Below are positions 23,426 to 34,639 of a stretch of 64,000 bases of DNA, one piece after another (the stretch's first letter is position 1; every line of letters begins with the position of its first letter). The DNA is from Sipunculus nudus. Lineage: Eukaryota > Annelida > Sipuncula > Golfingiida > Sipunculidae. Both the position numbers and the translations under genes were made by a program. Under the pieces are notes generated by a model. It made no database searches and was not told the origin of the DNA. It saw only the letters and a program-made list of their open reading frames with translations. The stretch spans positions 71,269,176-71,333,175 of the forward strand of contig CM049316.1 in assembly GCA_026874595.1 (NCBI GenBank), written 5' to 3'.

Positions 23426-24640
23426 AATGAGAAGATTGAAGAATATGCTTCTGCCCTGTCAAGTAGTCATAAACTGAAATGGAATTCACGCAAATGTACA
23501 TAAACTTAGTTAAGCTAACATTCAAATAAATGGAGACTGTTACCCCCCCCCCTAAATAAAAGAAAAGATTATGCAGGGCAGTAAAATCTATCTTCATTAA
23601 TGTACAATGCAAATGAATATTATGATTAATTGGATGATCAGCCATTGTTACATTCTCTGGTTTTTCTGTCTTAACATGTGCAGTACAAGGACCCACAGAA
23701 GTATCATCTGGTAGGCTTGTTTATTCTGGTGTATTTTCTACATTATCGTTTCCCTTGACTGCTGCTTGTGCATTTTACATGCCATGCATGAAGTAAAGAA
23801 TGCATTTTATTATATACAGCATGTTTATCTTGCTTAAATGTTCATCTGGCACCCAATAAATATGACATTAATGTCTTATTTAAGTTTAAAGCCAGCCATT
23901 CACCTGCCTTTTCTGTTGAATGTAGGCAATTCCTGTTAAGAAACTTTTTTAATGCCTGTGTTTTTTGCATCAGCTTATTTATCTACAAGCTGTATGTTGA
24001 AATGATACATGCATTAAGGTTGAAAAACAGGAAAACCCATGTAACCTTATAGTGAGTAGGTTGCATGTTTGCAGAAGTTGAAAGTTCACTATTTGCATAA
24101 CATCCTTTTGCAAAAGTCTGGTTCATCTGACTTGCCACCAGACAACCTTGTTTAATGTGTTTGGATTATTTTGGTGATTATCTTGGCATTTCCTGGCCTG
24201 TCTTTATAAAAGGTTCAATTAACGCATTATCTTTAATAAATATATGTCAAATATTGGAATAGGCCCCTTTAAGACAGTTTTTCACATTTCAAAACTTATT
24301 TGTTCAGGTAATAACGTCAATTTTTATGTGTAATCTTAACTAATCTGACCTAAAATTCCTTATGGCCTCCTTCTCTTGAGAAATGTTAATTTTGCTTCGC
24401 TCTGGCAGAATATGTGTAACCCTGGTGACATAACCACCCAGGTCCCCAATAAGCTTGAAAAAAAGACATTTATAGAGCCCCGTTTATTCCGCTTTAAAAA
24501 TAATTATTTTCCAATTTCATAAATTCAAATTTCGAAATTTTCCATTTTATCTTTATATTTTATGTAATATAATTGCTGCATACTTTTAAGAGGTAAATCT
24601 TGTAAAATCAGGATCATTAAATGAATTTTTTGTTCAATAA
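23426..24640. other. Intronic DNA
   Basis: A C10 run lies at 23543-23552. At 24262-24272 GGCCCCT|TTAA looks like a solitary right end of the TTAA-flanked DNA element seen at 12199; no matching left end was found. Nothing else recognised. Confidence 0.35.
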
Positions 24641-25290
24641 GGTGTTTTTAATTTAAATACTGCCATCATTGATGCAATAGTTACTTATGTATATTTAAAA
24701 ATATACTTGGTCCTTCGCATTGGTGGTTCTTCGTCAGGCCCAGACGTAAGAAATCAAGCCCGTGTGTTCACTGAATTGGCAAGACAGTTGGTCTTCATCC
24801 GTAAACAAATCAGTAAGGACCTGTTCTGTCTGCGTTTTACCTTCGATCATTTCAGTCATTTGAAACAAGTATGGTAATATTATATTCAAAGCTATTTCAC
24901 CTTATGACATCCTGTAAGATCGGGCTCTCCCACTAGAAGATTTTGATATGTTTGCTTCTTTAATATGGTTATGCGAGACAACGGCTGGAACTCCTACACC
25001 CCCCAAAAAAAGTTCACATCTTGGTCAGCAATTATGTCCTTTAACCTTTGTAAAAACGTTTGTTTAATGGACCGAAGAAGTGAAACTGGAATAATTCTGA
25101 TTTGGTTCGGCTGATTACCACCACACAGTGAAACCGCATCATTGTAAGTCACATAATGGCGGTATTAGCATTTTAGGCATGTTCGTTAATAATTGTAACA
25201 TTAAAGCTTGGTGCCAACTGTAACGGTTGCAAGCCGAAATTGGTAGACCTTGCTTGTTATGTAGATTGCTGGCGCAGTTTGAAAGATTTT
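24641..25290 (+). other. Complex island with an ATG-less open frame
   Basis: A plus-strand frame without stops runs from about 24645 to 24875 and reads IGGSSSGPDVRN, QARVFTELARQLVF, RKQISKDLF and FDHFSHLKQ. It ends near a donor-like CAA|GTATGG at about 24870. Codon choice here is more balanced than in neighbouring AT-rich DNA. I do not recognise the protein and see no good acceptor upstream. The remainder to 25290 is CpG-containing, repeat-free and has stops in all frames. It may be a decayed transposon fragment, an unrecognised exon, or chance. Confidence 0.25.
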
Positions 25291-25907
25291 TTAGCGAACC
25301 TGTGAGCTTATGCGATGGTGCGGCATTGTCCGTCGTGTGTCGTGCGTCGTCTGTACGTTAACCATAGGTATCTCAAAAATGTCAGAAGCTAGCATCACCA
25401 AAGTTTTTGCAAATAATCAGTCATCTGAAAAACTCTATCAGCTTTTGTTTATTTTTTCCAACTGCATTTTCTTAGATTTTATAGGGAAAAAGCTAAAAAA
25501 GCTTTAAAAATCTTCTTCTCCAAAACTGTCCAGCCAAATTGTCCAATATTTCACAGAAATGATTCCTGGAACAATCTTTCTCAAGTTTGTTCGAATGGTT
25601 CCACTTCGGAGATTTTCGAAAATGTAATTTTAAACTCTTCTTGCTTATACACTGATTTATGACGAAACTGTTAAGCTGATTGGTTTAAACTTTACAAGAA
25701 TTATTCTATGGTAGGGTTCTGCCAGTTTTATAAGAATAGATTGGGTAAATACAGCTTTAAAAAAAACATTGTAGCCAATTGAAAAAGGCTTTCAGTGTTT
25801 GAAAACAGATTTGACAACATGCTGAGTTTCAGCAGCCAAGTCAAGAGATCACTCAGTACAAACAGGTTGGGTTCAGACATCACCATGGCAACTGACCTGG
25901 CTCTGGC

Positions 25908-25947
25908 GGGTGTCTAGACGGTGTGTCTAGACACAATGTCTAGATGC
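25908..25947 (+). repeat. GTCTAGAC palindrome cluster, short form
   Basis: Three TCTAGA-centred sites (TGTCTAGACGG, TGTCTAGACAC, TGTCTAGATGC) lie here. The homologous part of C2 has more copies, so the number of units varies between copies. Confidence 0.85.
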
Positions 25948-26020
25948 AGAATTCCCAGATTATTGGAACTATATCTTTCAACTGTTTGAAAAAACTTGCA
26001 TTTTAAGCGAATTGGGTTTA

Positions 26021-27353
26021 TCATCACGTCACATGTGAACTGCTGCGCCCTCATTTTTGGTTGACCTCTGACCTTTCCTCGCTGCCCAGCGTCCATTTGT
26101 GCATCTGTTTCCACACATAAACCCATATATCTCGGGAATCATATGACTGATTAGACTAACAATTTTGCACATATGTAGCCCTTTGATAGCTTTATAACAT
26201 ACACTAAAAATGGTGGCACCACCTGCAACCATTTTTGCACATTGTCCATCTGTTCATCTGCGTTGGGATAAAATCACTCATATCTCAGCAGTGGTTTGAC
26301 TTTTCCACCTGAAATTTTGCATGTGTATACATCCTGGACAGTTTTCTTGATTTAATGACAGGTGGCGCCACCTAGATTCACGTTTACTCTGCAGACATCC
26401 AAGCTCATATCTTGGGAACCTTTTGAAGGATTGGGCCAAAATTTTGCATGTGTATAGATTTCACATAGCTCTTCATCATTGACAAAACTGGTGGTGCCAT
26501 CTGCAACCATTTATGCACATATCCATCTGTTCATCTGCCTTGGGATAAAATCACTCATATCTCAGCAGTGGTTTGACTTTTCCACCTGAAAATTTGCAGG
26601 TTTATACATCCTGGACAGCTCTCTGGATTTTATGACAGGTGGCGCCACCTACATTCAGGTTTACTTTGCAGACATCCAAGCTTATATCTTGGGAAACGTT
26701 TGAACAATTGGGCCAAAATTTTGCATGTGTATAGATCTCACATATCTCTTCATCATAGGCAAAACTGGTGGTGCCATCTGCAACCATTTATGCACAGCCT
26801 CCATCTGTTCATTTACCTTGGGATAAAATCACTCATATCTCAGCAGTGGTTTGACTTTTCCACCTGAAATTTTGCAGGTTTATACATCCTGGACAGCTCT
26901 CTTGATTTTATGACAGGTGGTGCCACCTACATTCAGGTTTACTCTGCAGACATCCAAGCTCATATCTTGGGAACTGTTTAATGATTGGGCCAAAATTTTG
27001 CTTGTGTATAGATCTCACATAGCTCTTCATCATAGGCAAAACTGGTGGCGCCACCTGCAACAACTTATGCACAGCCTCCATCTGTTCATCTACCTTAGGA
27101 TAAAATCACTCATATCTCAGCAGTGGTTTTGCTTATCCACTTGAAATTTTGCAGGTTTATACATCCTGGACAATTCTCTTGATTTTATGACTGATGGCAC
27201 CACCTACATTCACCTTTATGCTGCAGACATCCATGCTAATATGCAACACACCTCACTCTATTCCCCTTGCCACTCAATCCATGCCTCACTTCACCTGTCC
27301 CACTCTAGTTTCTGCCGATACACATCGTCGCTTGTCAACTACCCATATTCCAG
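26021..27353 (+). mobile_element. Family A element, copy A2 (5'-truncated), inside C1
   Basis: Homology to A1 starts at the segment GTCACATGTGAACTGCTGCGCCC; the terminal GTATCCGCC hairpin and GCC tract are missing. Minisatellite landmarks recur at 26212, 26490, 26767 and 27043 (periods 278, 277, 276). The 3' end keeps the conserved CTCAATCCATGCCTCACTTCACC, a diverged TCTGCCGATAC and CCAG at 27353 in place of CTAG. It is more diverged than A1. Confidence 0.65.
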
Positions 27354-27527
27354 TTTTAAAATGTCCTAGTCTGAAACTTTCAGGTCCAAAACGTCCATTT
27401 TGCTGAAATCATAATGTCTAAAGTAGATATGCAGGACTAAAGAGGATCAGAATTAAATTTTAAAAATAAACCTCCATTCATACTCCTAAACTTTGCACAG
27501 GTTCGCATTAGGCCTGCAGGCCTTGTT

Positions 27528-28870
27528 TAACAAGATATTCGCTGAGAATTTCCTTATTTGCAGTTTAAATCTGCTCTAAATTCAGACTTTCCGCCATATT
27601 CCATGCATTTAATATAATTCTGTTTTTTAACCCTAATTCAGTTTTTGAAACCTAATTCCGTTTTTCCATCCGTTTTTCCATTTAAACAGAAAAAAATGGG
27701 GCTCTACATTTAGAATCTGAACCAGTTTCCATTTTAAGCCAAAACTTGTCATGATGGATTCAAACTTGCATGTCCTAGTAATTTTGCTCATCATTTAAGA
27801 CATGCTGACTACTTTCAGTGTTGCCACTTTATACTTTATTATGTTTATGCTTTTTTTAGAGAGAATGCTTTTTTACGCTAATTTCATTCTTTCTTTAAGA
27901 TTATTACCTTTTTGAGGAAGACTATCTTTTTACACTTATTTCACAGTTTTGACAGTTTTAGTAACTGTAATATACTCTTTATTTCTGCTCATCATCATTA
28001 AGATGGTGATTTTAGACTATTCTAAACAAATATTAGAGAACATTTTGAAACTAATATATATATGGTCTGTCAATGTTGACAAATGGAATTTTACTGAGCA
28101 AAATATTGCTGTGATTCATCCAGTGTGTGCCGGATTGACTGTTAATATACGTTACTGAAAAACTTTACTCTTCAAATAATGGTAGATTTACAACATTTTG
28201 TGTATTTTGGCATTGACTTATACATTTTGCAAGATAATTTAAAAATCCAGAATTGCAGCACTGGACCTATCACAAAGTGGTAAGCCAAGTTATTGTAAAT
28301 AAAAGTATATTAAAAAAAACCCACTATTTTAAACTAATGCAGAAGTACACTTTCAATTTGGATACAGGGACAACCTTGCGCATGTAGTTACTGTGGTTGC
28401 AGGCTTTATATTCTCAAGGTTAAATATTTGCAATTTTTACTTCTTCAGTGTTTTACGAGGGTTTCATTTTCAGGATTTACCATACAGTAACTTACACAAT
28501 GTACATAATCATTATTTTATCAATTGCCTAATATGTTATGGAGATCTTAATTATATTGATGAGGAGCCAAAGGAACATTGAACAGGTAGCAATACTTCAT
28601 GCAGTAGTGGTACATTACCCAAAAGTATTGATATTATTTGTTACCAATCTTTGAATTATGGGTATCATACAGTGTGTGCCCATATTGATACTACCAGCAC
28701 AATATACATGAGCTATGCTGTTGAGGATAAATTACTGTTCACATGTTCAGATGTGACCTCTTATTCAGGAAGGTTTTATTTTCGCGATAATTTCCCCTAT
28801 ATGAATATTGTGAATATTAAACGCTAACAAACAACAAGCCAATCACAGTAAATCCCAATTAGTCATTGCA
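27528..28870. other. Intronic AT-rich DNA
   Basis: Nothing recognisable. The open frames at 27949-28158 and 28393-28581 lack coding character. Confidence 0.35.
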
Positions 28871-28871
28871 A

Positions 28872-29060
28872 TATAGCTTTAGCTCAGTGGCACAGCAGCT
28901 GCTCACCAAGAAGTTCCTGCTTTTACTACTGGGTTTGACATGGCCAAGTGGTTAAGGTATACATGCATGGACTCCTGAGCCTTTAGAAGAACCTCAAAGG
29001 CACAACGGTGAAATCTCAGTACAACCTCAAGATAGAGCTCGAATCAGGTCATGTGTCCAG
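28872..29060 (+). mobile_element. Two adjacent tRNA-like heads (SINE remnant)
   Basis: TAGCTTTAGCTCAGTGGCACAGC at 28874 resembles a tRNA D-arm/box A. At 28940 TGGCCAAGTGGTTAAGG is a near-exact box A of the tRNA-Ser/Leu type, followed by GCATGGACTCCTGAGCC. The second unit has no clean box B (GGTGAAATCTC and TCGAATCAGG are weak), so it is not a functional tRNA gene. It is best read as a tRNA pseudogene or SINE remnant. Confidence 0.45.
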
Positions 29061-29315
29061 CCTTTTCTATATGAAGTGTGAAGTCCAGAAGAACATTGAC
29101 CTACATTTTTAATTATTGGATAAATATAATGTGCGAAAGTTGTGCACATGAAACAAACTTAATGTCTAAGTAAAATGTTTAAAGCTTTATTTCATGGCAA
29201 GTTTTGTGTGATTAGTTATTTACACTGTAGACAGTGTGAAATTTACATTTCAACATTTACATTTAACAATTTTATCAGTAATTCAAACAAGAACTAAGTC
29301 TTCCATAATGCTTTT
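29061..29315. other. Intronic AT-rich DNA
   Basis: Nothing recognisable was found in this stretch. Confidence 0.3.
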
Positions 29316-29640
29316 TAAGAGTTCAAATAATAGGTAGTATGTTCGCCTGACATGCAAAAATTCCATTTTCAACTCGGGGAAAAACAGAATGTGCAGAATG
29401 CATTGAGCTGGATTTCTTACAAAAAGTGTCTTCCTGTGGAAACTGGAGTGGGTGACATTTCACAAGGTCAGTCCTGGGAGGAGATTAGCCCTGTCAGCAG
29501 CATGTGGTATTCTCCCATGAAGCCCTCAGCCTGTACCCAGCAGGGATTACATTCGGTGATTAGGAAATGCCAAAGAACCAGGGGGCATAAGCTTCTTTCC
29601 AACTGCTTGTGATAAATTGAGAAGCATGGCATCCAGGAAC
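29316..29640 (+). mobile_element. Degenerate tRNA-derived SINE-like unit
   Basis: The head ATAGGTAGTATGTTCGCCTGACATGC resembles box A plus anticodon arm, and TTTTCAACTCGGG is a weak box B. The 86-aa open frame at 29352-29612 lies in the body, which is GC-richer than the flanks and includes GTCAGTCCTGGGAGGAGATT. No second copy is seen in the window. Confidence 0.4.
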
Positions 29641-30026
29641 CAATCCTTAGCTTTAATTAGCTTACTCTTGTATTGCTTCAGGAGTCATACATGACCTTGA
29701 CCAGGGGCCTCTTCTAATTTGTTCCAAAGTTTTCTTGGTAAAGTTGATTTGATTTCAGTCATGGAATATCAGATATATGAGGTTTTGCCTTTTGAAAGAC
29801 TTTACAAAATACACATTGAATGCAACTTTTATTCCCTAATACTGTCCAGGCCTTCTTTATAAAGTTAATATAAAGTATCAAGTTACCTACACAAAAAGAT
29901 TTGGTTCCATCTGAGTGAAGTTTAGAAAAAGTTAATATATTTGTCTCCATGGCAATGGCATGTAAATGTCGTTTAGAGCCAATAGTTTACTGTTGACTCA
30001 AGTACACATATAAGGTTCTCGCTCAG
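29641..30026. other. Intronic DNA
   Basis: Nothing recognisable was found in this stretch. Confidence 0.3.
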
Positions 30027-30230
30027 TTGCTCTTGCCTCTCTCTCTTTCTTTCTTTCTTTCTTTCCCTCACTCCATTTCCTGTGGTCTCTGTCTTTCTCT
30101 CTCTCTCTATCGTCCTTCTTCCTATATATTTTTCTTTCTTTTTGACCCTTTGTGTAATTTTTCATTCCTAGATTTTCTCACCTTCATGTCTGTTTCTGTC
30201 TCTTTCTGCATGAGTGTTTTTGCATGTTTG
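30027..30230 (+). repeat. Pyrimidine-rich tract, (CT)n/(CTTT)n
   Basis: CTCTCTCTCTTTCTTTCTTT-type sequence is followed by decaying TCTCT units. The 73-codon open frame here is a translation of the tract. Confidence 0.85.
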
Positions 30231-30509
30231 TGTGTTAAAGTAAGGTAATGACATGGGTAAATTTATTTGTTTTCATGATAAAGTTTTTTCATCAAGCATT
30301 GGTGATTTGGCAAGGTGATGTTCCCAAGTTCAAAGAAACTTGTCATGTGTTTTATTGTGTCAGTCATGAGGAACAATTTGTTGATGTTTAATTTAATTAT
30401 TTAAAGCATTTCACATGGCTATTATATTTTTTTTGTAACATTGATATATATATATTTAGTTCACAGCCATTTCTTCTGCAGACAACCTTGGTTAAAATTT
30501 ATTTGTTCC

Positions 30510-30830
30510 AGCCAGCTATCAAATAATATTGCACATTGTTCTTGAAAAGAAGCTACTCAGGTGCTGAAAAAGAAATAATGAAGTCCGTAAGGGAATTAGT
30601 AACCCCCAAAGTTCTTGCAGATTCCATGTATACAATTTATGTGAGAGTCACACAGCCATTTATCGCAAAACCAAGACCCATCCTACGACGTTTAGTCCTT
30701 GTAATTGACTTCGGAAAAGAAGATTGCCGCCATTTTGTTGTTTTATTAGTCTTCTTTTGCTTCTGTAATGTGCACCATGAGCCTGATGCTATCACTGTCA
30801 CCTGAGGACAGTCTCGTAGTCGTTTTTTTT
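30510..30830 (+). other. Complex island with an 89-codon open frame
   Basis: The frame from 30536 to 30805 reads SGAEKEIMKSVREL, VTPKVLADSMYT, YVRVTQPFIAKPRPIL and VIDFGKEDCRHF, then becomes hydrophobic. It looks more protein-like than other frames in the window but I recognise no family. There is no clear promoter, splice site or poly(A) signal. It could be a decayed transposon or retrocopy fragment, or conserved non-coding DNA. Confidence 0.2.
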
Positions 30831-31269
30831 GCTGGCGTCTGATAGGTCCCTAACGTTCATGTGTGACATATGGTTATGTGTAAGTTAGTAAGCTTTGTAA
30901 ATAAGCCCTCATTGTTTGCCTCATTCAAGATGTAAAAATAGAAAAAGTTTATGAAATATTCATGGCCAATGACAATAACCTATAAATTTCTACAACCATG
31001 TTATTGCCATGATAATGTGAGTAGCTGAAAAATAACCTTGAAGAAATATTAATAAGCATAATAAATCAGTTTCAGCTAAATGGAAATTGTCACTTTTTTC
31101 CATAGGAAACAATTAATTCAAAATGCTATGTGGAACAAACAATCCGGTTCATTTCTTAACTTGTTTATTAAATATTTCATTTATGTCTATCCTCCCTCTT
31201 ATCTTCTCTTCTTATCATTTTCTCTATTTCATATCTGTAAAAGTAAAGCATCCAGATTTCAGAGTATGT

Positions 31270-31327
31270 TTACAATATATATATTTATATACACACACAC
31301 TCATGTGTATAATATATATATATATAC
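31270..31327. repeat. Compound (TA)/(CA) microsatellite
   Basis: Short TATATATA, ACACACAC and TATATATATA tracts lie just left of element C2. The overlapping 85- and 93-aa open frames run through them and are artefacts. Confidence 0.85.
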
Positions 31328-32116
31328 CTTTTGTTAGCGAACCTGTGAGCTTATGCGATGGTGCGGCGTCGTGCGGTGTTTGTACGTTAACCACAGCTAT
31401 CTAAAAAACGGCAGAAGCTAGCATCACCTAATTTTTGGAAATAATCAGTTATCTGAAAAGCTCTATCAGATTTTGTTTATTTTTTTTTTCTTACTGCATT
31501 TTCTTAGATTTTATAGGTAAAAGCTAAAAAAAGCTTTAAAAATCTTCTTCTCCGAAACTTTCCAGCCAAATTGTCCAATATTTCACAGAAATGATTCCTG
31601 GAACAATCTCTCTCAAGTTTGTTCAATGGTTCCAGTTCGGAGATTTTTGGCCGAGTTACAGGAGGTTAAACTTAGTCATCTGTCCAAAAAAGCACACTAA
31701 AATTAAAATTTCAGAAACGGCTAGAGCTATAATCACCAAATTTTTTACCAATGTTTGTCACATATGTCATATCTGAAATTGAGGTATTGGTGGCGCCACC
31801 TACATTGATCTGGTTTTTTTTTTTACAAGTGAAAATGTAATTTTAAACTTTTCTAGCTTATACACTGATTTATGATGAAACTGTTAAGCTGATTGGTTTT
31901 AACTTTACAAGAATTATTCTATGGTAGGGTTCTGCCAGTTTTATAAGATTAGATTGGGTAAATACAGCTTTAAAAAAGCATTGTAGCCAATTGGAAAAGG
32001 CTTTCTGTGTTTGAAAACAGATTTGTGAACATGCTGTGTTTCAGCAGCCAAGTCAAGAGGCCACTCAGTACAAACAGGTGGGTCTAGACATCACCATGGC
32101 AACTGACCTGGCTCTG

Positions 32117-32188
32117 GCAGGTGTCTAGACAATGTGTCTAGACGTCTAGACACAGCCTCTAGACATCTAGACACAATGTCTAGATGCA
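32117..32188 (+). repeat. GTCTAGAC palindrome cluster, long form
   Basis: Six TCTAGA-centred sites occur in about 70 bp, against three in the homologous part of C1. This is direct evidence of copy-number change between the two C copies. The 86- and 87-aa open frames on both strands are translations of this array. Confidence 0.88.
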
Positions 32189-32569
32189 GAATTCCCAGAT
32201 TATTGGAACTATATCTTTCAGCTGTTTGTAAAAACTTGGTTTGCATTTTTAGCGAATCTGTGAGCTTATGCAATGGTGTGGTGCCTTCCGTCTTCCGTTG
32301 TCTGTCGTGCGTCATAGCTATCTCAAAAAGGGCAGGAGCTAGCATCACCAATTTTTTTGCAAAAGATTTGTCATCTAAAAATTTATCGGATTTTTAGCGA
32401 AGCTGTGAGCAATGTTGCTGCATCATCCATTGTGCGTCAGTGCGTCGTGCGTCGTCTCGAGTTAACCATACCTATCTCGAAAATGGCAGGAGCTAGCATT
32501 ACCAAAATTTTTGCAAATAATCAGTCATCATTTGTTTATTGAACTGCATTTTCTTAGATTTTTGAACAG

Positions 32570-33372
32570 CATCCATCTGTTCATCTGCCTTGGGATAAAA
32601 ACACTCATATCTCTGCATTGGTTGGACTTATCGACCTGAATTTTGAATGTGTATACATCTTGGACAGGTTTCTTGATTTTATGACAGGTGGTGCCACCTA
32701 CATCATGTTTAATCTGCAGACATCCAAGCTCATATCTCAGGAACCATTTGACCAGTTGGGCCAAAATTTTGCATGTGTATAGAACTCCCATGGCTCTTTA
32801 TCATACACAAAACTGGTGGCACCACCTGCAACAATTTTTGCACAGCGTCCATCTGTTCATCTGCCTTGGGATAAAATCACTCATATCTCGGCAGTGGTTT
32901 GACTTATCCACCTGAAATTTTGCAGGTTTATACATCCTTGACAGCTTTCTTGATTTTATGGCAGGTGGCACCACCTACATTCATATTTATGTTGCAGACA
33001 TCCAAGCTCATATATCTGGAACCATTTGACCGATTGGGCAAAAATTTTGCATGTTTATAGATCTCACATAGCTCTTTTCTACACAAAACTTGTGGCGCCA
33101 CCTGCAATCATTTTTGTCTGCTGTGGGCTAAAATCACTCATATCTCAGTAGTGGTTTGACTTGTCTGCCTAAAATTTTGCATGTTTATATATCTTGGACA
33201 GCTTTCTGGATTTTGTGGTAGGTGGCACAACTGACATACACATTTCGGCTGCAGACATCCAGGCTATTATGAATCACTTCTCACTCTAATTCCCCTTGCC
33301 ACTCAATCCATGCCTCACTTCACCCGTCCCACTCTGATTTTGGCGGATACAAGTAGTCGCTTGTTGACTATC
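32570..33372 (+). mobile_element. Family A element, copy A3 (5'-truncated), inside C2
   Basis: Homology to the A minisatellite begins abruptly at CATCCATCTGTTCATCTGCC. Landmarks at 32815 and about 33093 are 278 bp apart. The 3' end is the best preserved in the window: TTTTGGCGGATAC (33338-33350), the exact inverted copy of the 5' motif of A1 and A4, then AGTAGTCG-CTTGT-TGACTAT and CTAG at 33372 followed by TT. Confidence 0.7.
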
Positions 33373-33779
33373 CATATTCTAGTTTTTGTGTTGTGTGCAC
33401 CCATGCTAGAATTTCAGCAGTGATGTTTGTTTAATTGTTTCTTGTTCTAAATGTTTAGTACTTGCATTGTTCATATACATGTTACACATGTTCTTGAAAA
33501 GTAATGGGCCAGCATTGAAGCATTATACCTGGTGTAATCTCAATGCACAGGTTCACATTAGGCCTGTAGGCCCTGTTGTTAATAATTCCTGCCTTTCTTT
33601 GCCCATCATATGAAGGGAGTATTATGATATACTGAACATCCATCCATTGTTCTGGCTGTTCCACCTGGCTGTCCTTCAATCTGTCTGTTCACTTTTAAGG
33701 TTGCTGTGATAACTTACTAGGGCTTTGATGGATTTTCACTAACCTACCAACTTACCAACAGATTTTCTTGCCCAAGTTC

Positions 33780-34130
33780 AATTATGAGCAAAATCCATGC
33801 CAATTAAATAAGGTCTCGGGTCACTAGGCTACTTTGTGTTGTAGCTGCGTAAACTCAAGAAAAATATGAAGGATTTTGATTAAACTCATCAGAAATGGTA
33901 ATCAATAAAATATCTTGGAAAAGTTTGATTTCTGACAAGATCAATGCATATCTAATGAGGTCAGCGGTCACTGCACCTGGAAGCACCTTGTTGACTTAAC
34001 AAGAATCCTATAGATTTATATGAAAATCATTATACATTAAAACCAAAAAATAGAGTTTCTCACCTCAATTAAATTCCTCAGCAGATTTCATGCATATTTA
34101 ATTAGGTTAGAGGTCACAGGACGATGGGCA
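33780..34130 (+). repeat. Three diverged units of about 160 bp
   Basis: The motif ATGCATATYTAATNAGGTCAGNGGTCAC recurs as CCAATTAAATAAGGTCTCGGGTCAC (about 33802), ATATCTAATGAGGTCAGCGGTCAC (about 33948) and ATATTTAATTAGGTTAGAGGTCAC (about 34092). Each is preceded by a shared stretch (AAAATCC, GACAAGATCAATGC, GCAGATTTCATGC). This is an old tandem array or internal repeats of a lost element. Confidence 0.6.
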
Positions 34131-34639
34131 TATTATGCACATTTGTGGTGCTCTTGTTTTTTAATTTTGCCAAAAAGTGCTAGAAATGTCTCTCTGATAT
34201 CAACGTCCTCCCTTTTTGATTTTATGGAAGGGCATGTGACGTAAACGCTGTGAGAATGCATATTATCAACGCATACCTTTTTAATGTGGGACATACCTTG
34301 ACTAAGAATCTTCTACATATACCAGTCAATAATATAGATTTGCTGCTCTTGCAATGTTTGGGGAAAATGTTGTATGCTTATGATTTTCCTACAGGTATTC
34401 CAAACTATGAATTTTAAGAAAATAAAAGAAGGGATAATCTTTTTTTTTCAAGTATACAAACAAAAAACATTTTTTCAAACCTCTGAAATTTAAAACGAAA
34501 AATAAAAAAACATGTGTCAGGAAGATTGGTAAAAGTACTTAAAAAATACTAAAACTTCTTTAAGTTAGTCTGCTTATAGACACTACGCATGTGATATGAT
34601 AAATTGATATGCTAAAAAGAATAAACATATGCAACATAT

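Larger units (their letters stand above)
25293..27527 (+). mobile_element. Family C HINE-like element, copy C1
   Basis: The start AGCGAACCTGTG (25293-25304) follows T6. Near the 3' end lies its inverted copy CACAGGTTCGCA (27496-27507), then a perfect palindrome AGGCCTGCAGGCCT (27510-27523) and TTGTT (27527). The first about 720 bp match C2 closely, including CAGAAGCTAGCATCACC, TTCTCCAAAACTGTCCAGCC and GGTGTCTAGAC. The rest is occupied by a 5'-truncated family A element. It is non-coding apart from short incidental frames. Confidence 0.65.
31336..33580 (+). mobile_element. Family C element, copy C2, with extra internal heads
   Basis: The start AGCGAACCTGTGAGC lies at 31336. The inverted copy CACAGGTTCACA begins near 33546, followed by the diverged palindrome AGGCCTGTAGGCCCTGTTGTT (about 33560-33580). 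Two further head sequences lie inside, AGCGAATCTGTGAGC at 32251 and AGCGAAGCTGTGAGC at 32396. Each is followed by the same AGGAGCTAGCATYACCAA block. A 5'-truncated family A element fills the right third. Confidence 0.6.

Noticed and set aside
28937-29010. Functional tRNA-Ser gene
   Set aside because: Box A is excellent, but box B and the acceptor-stem pairing are missing, so at best it is a pseudogene or SINE head.
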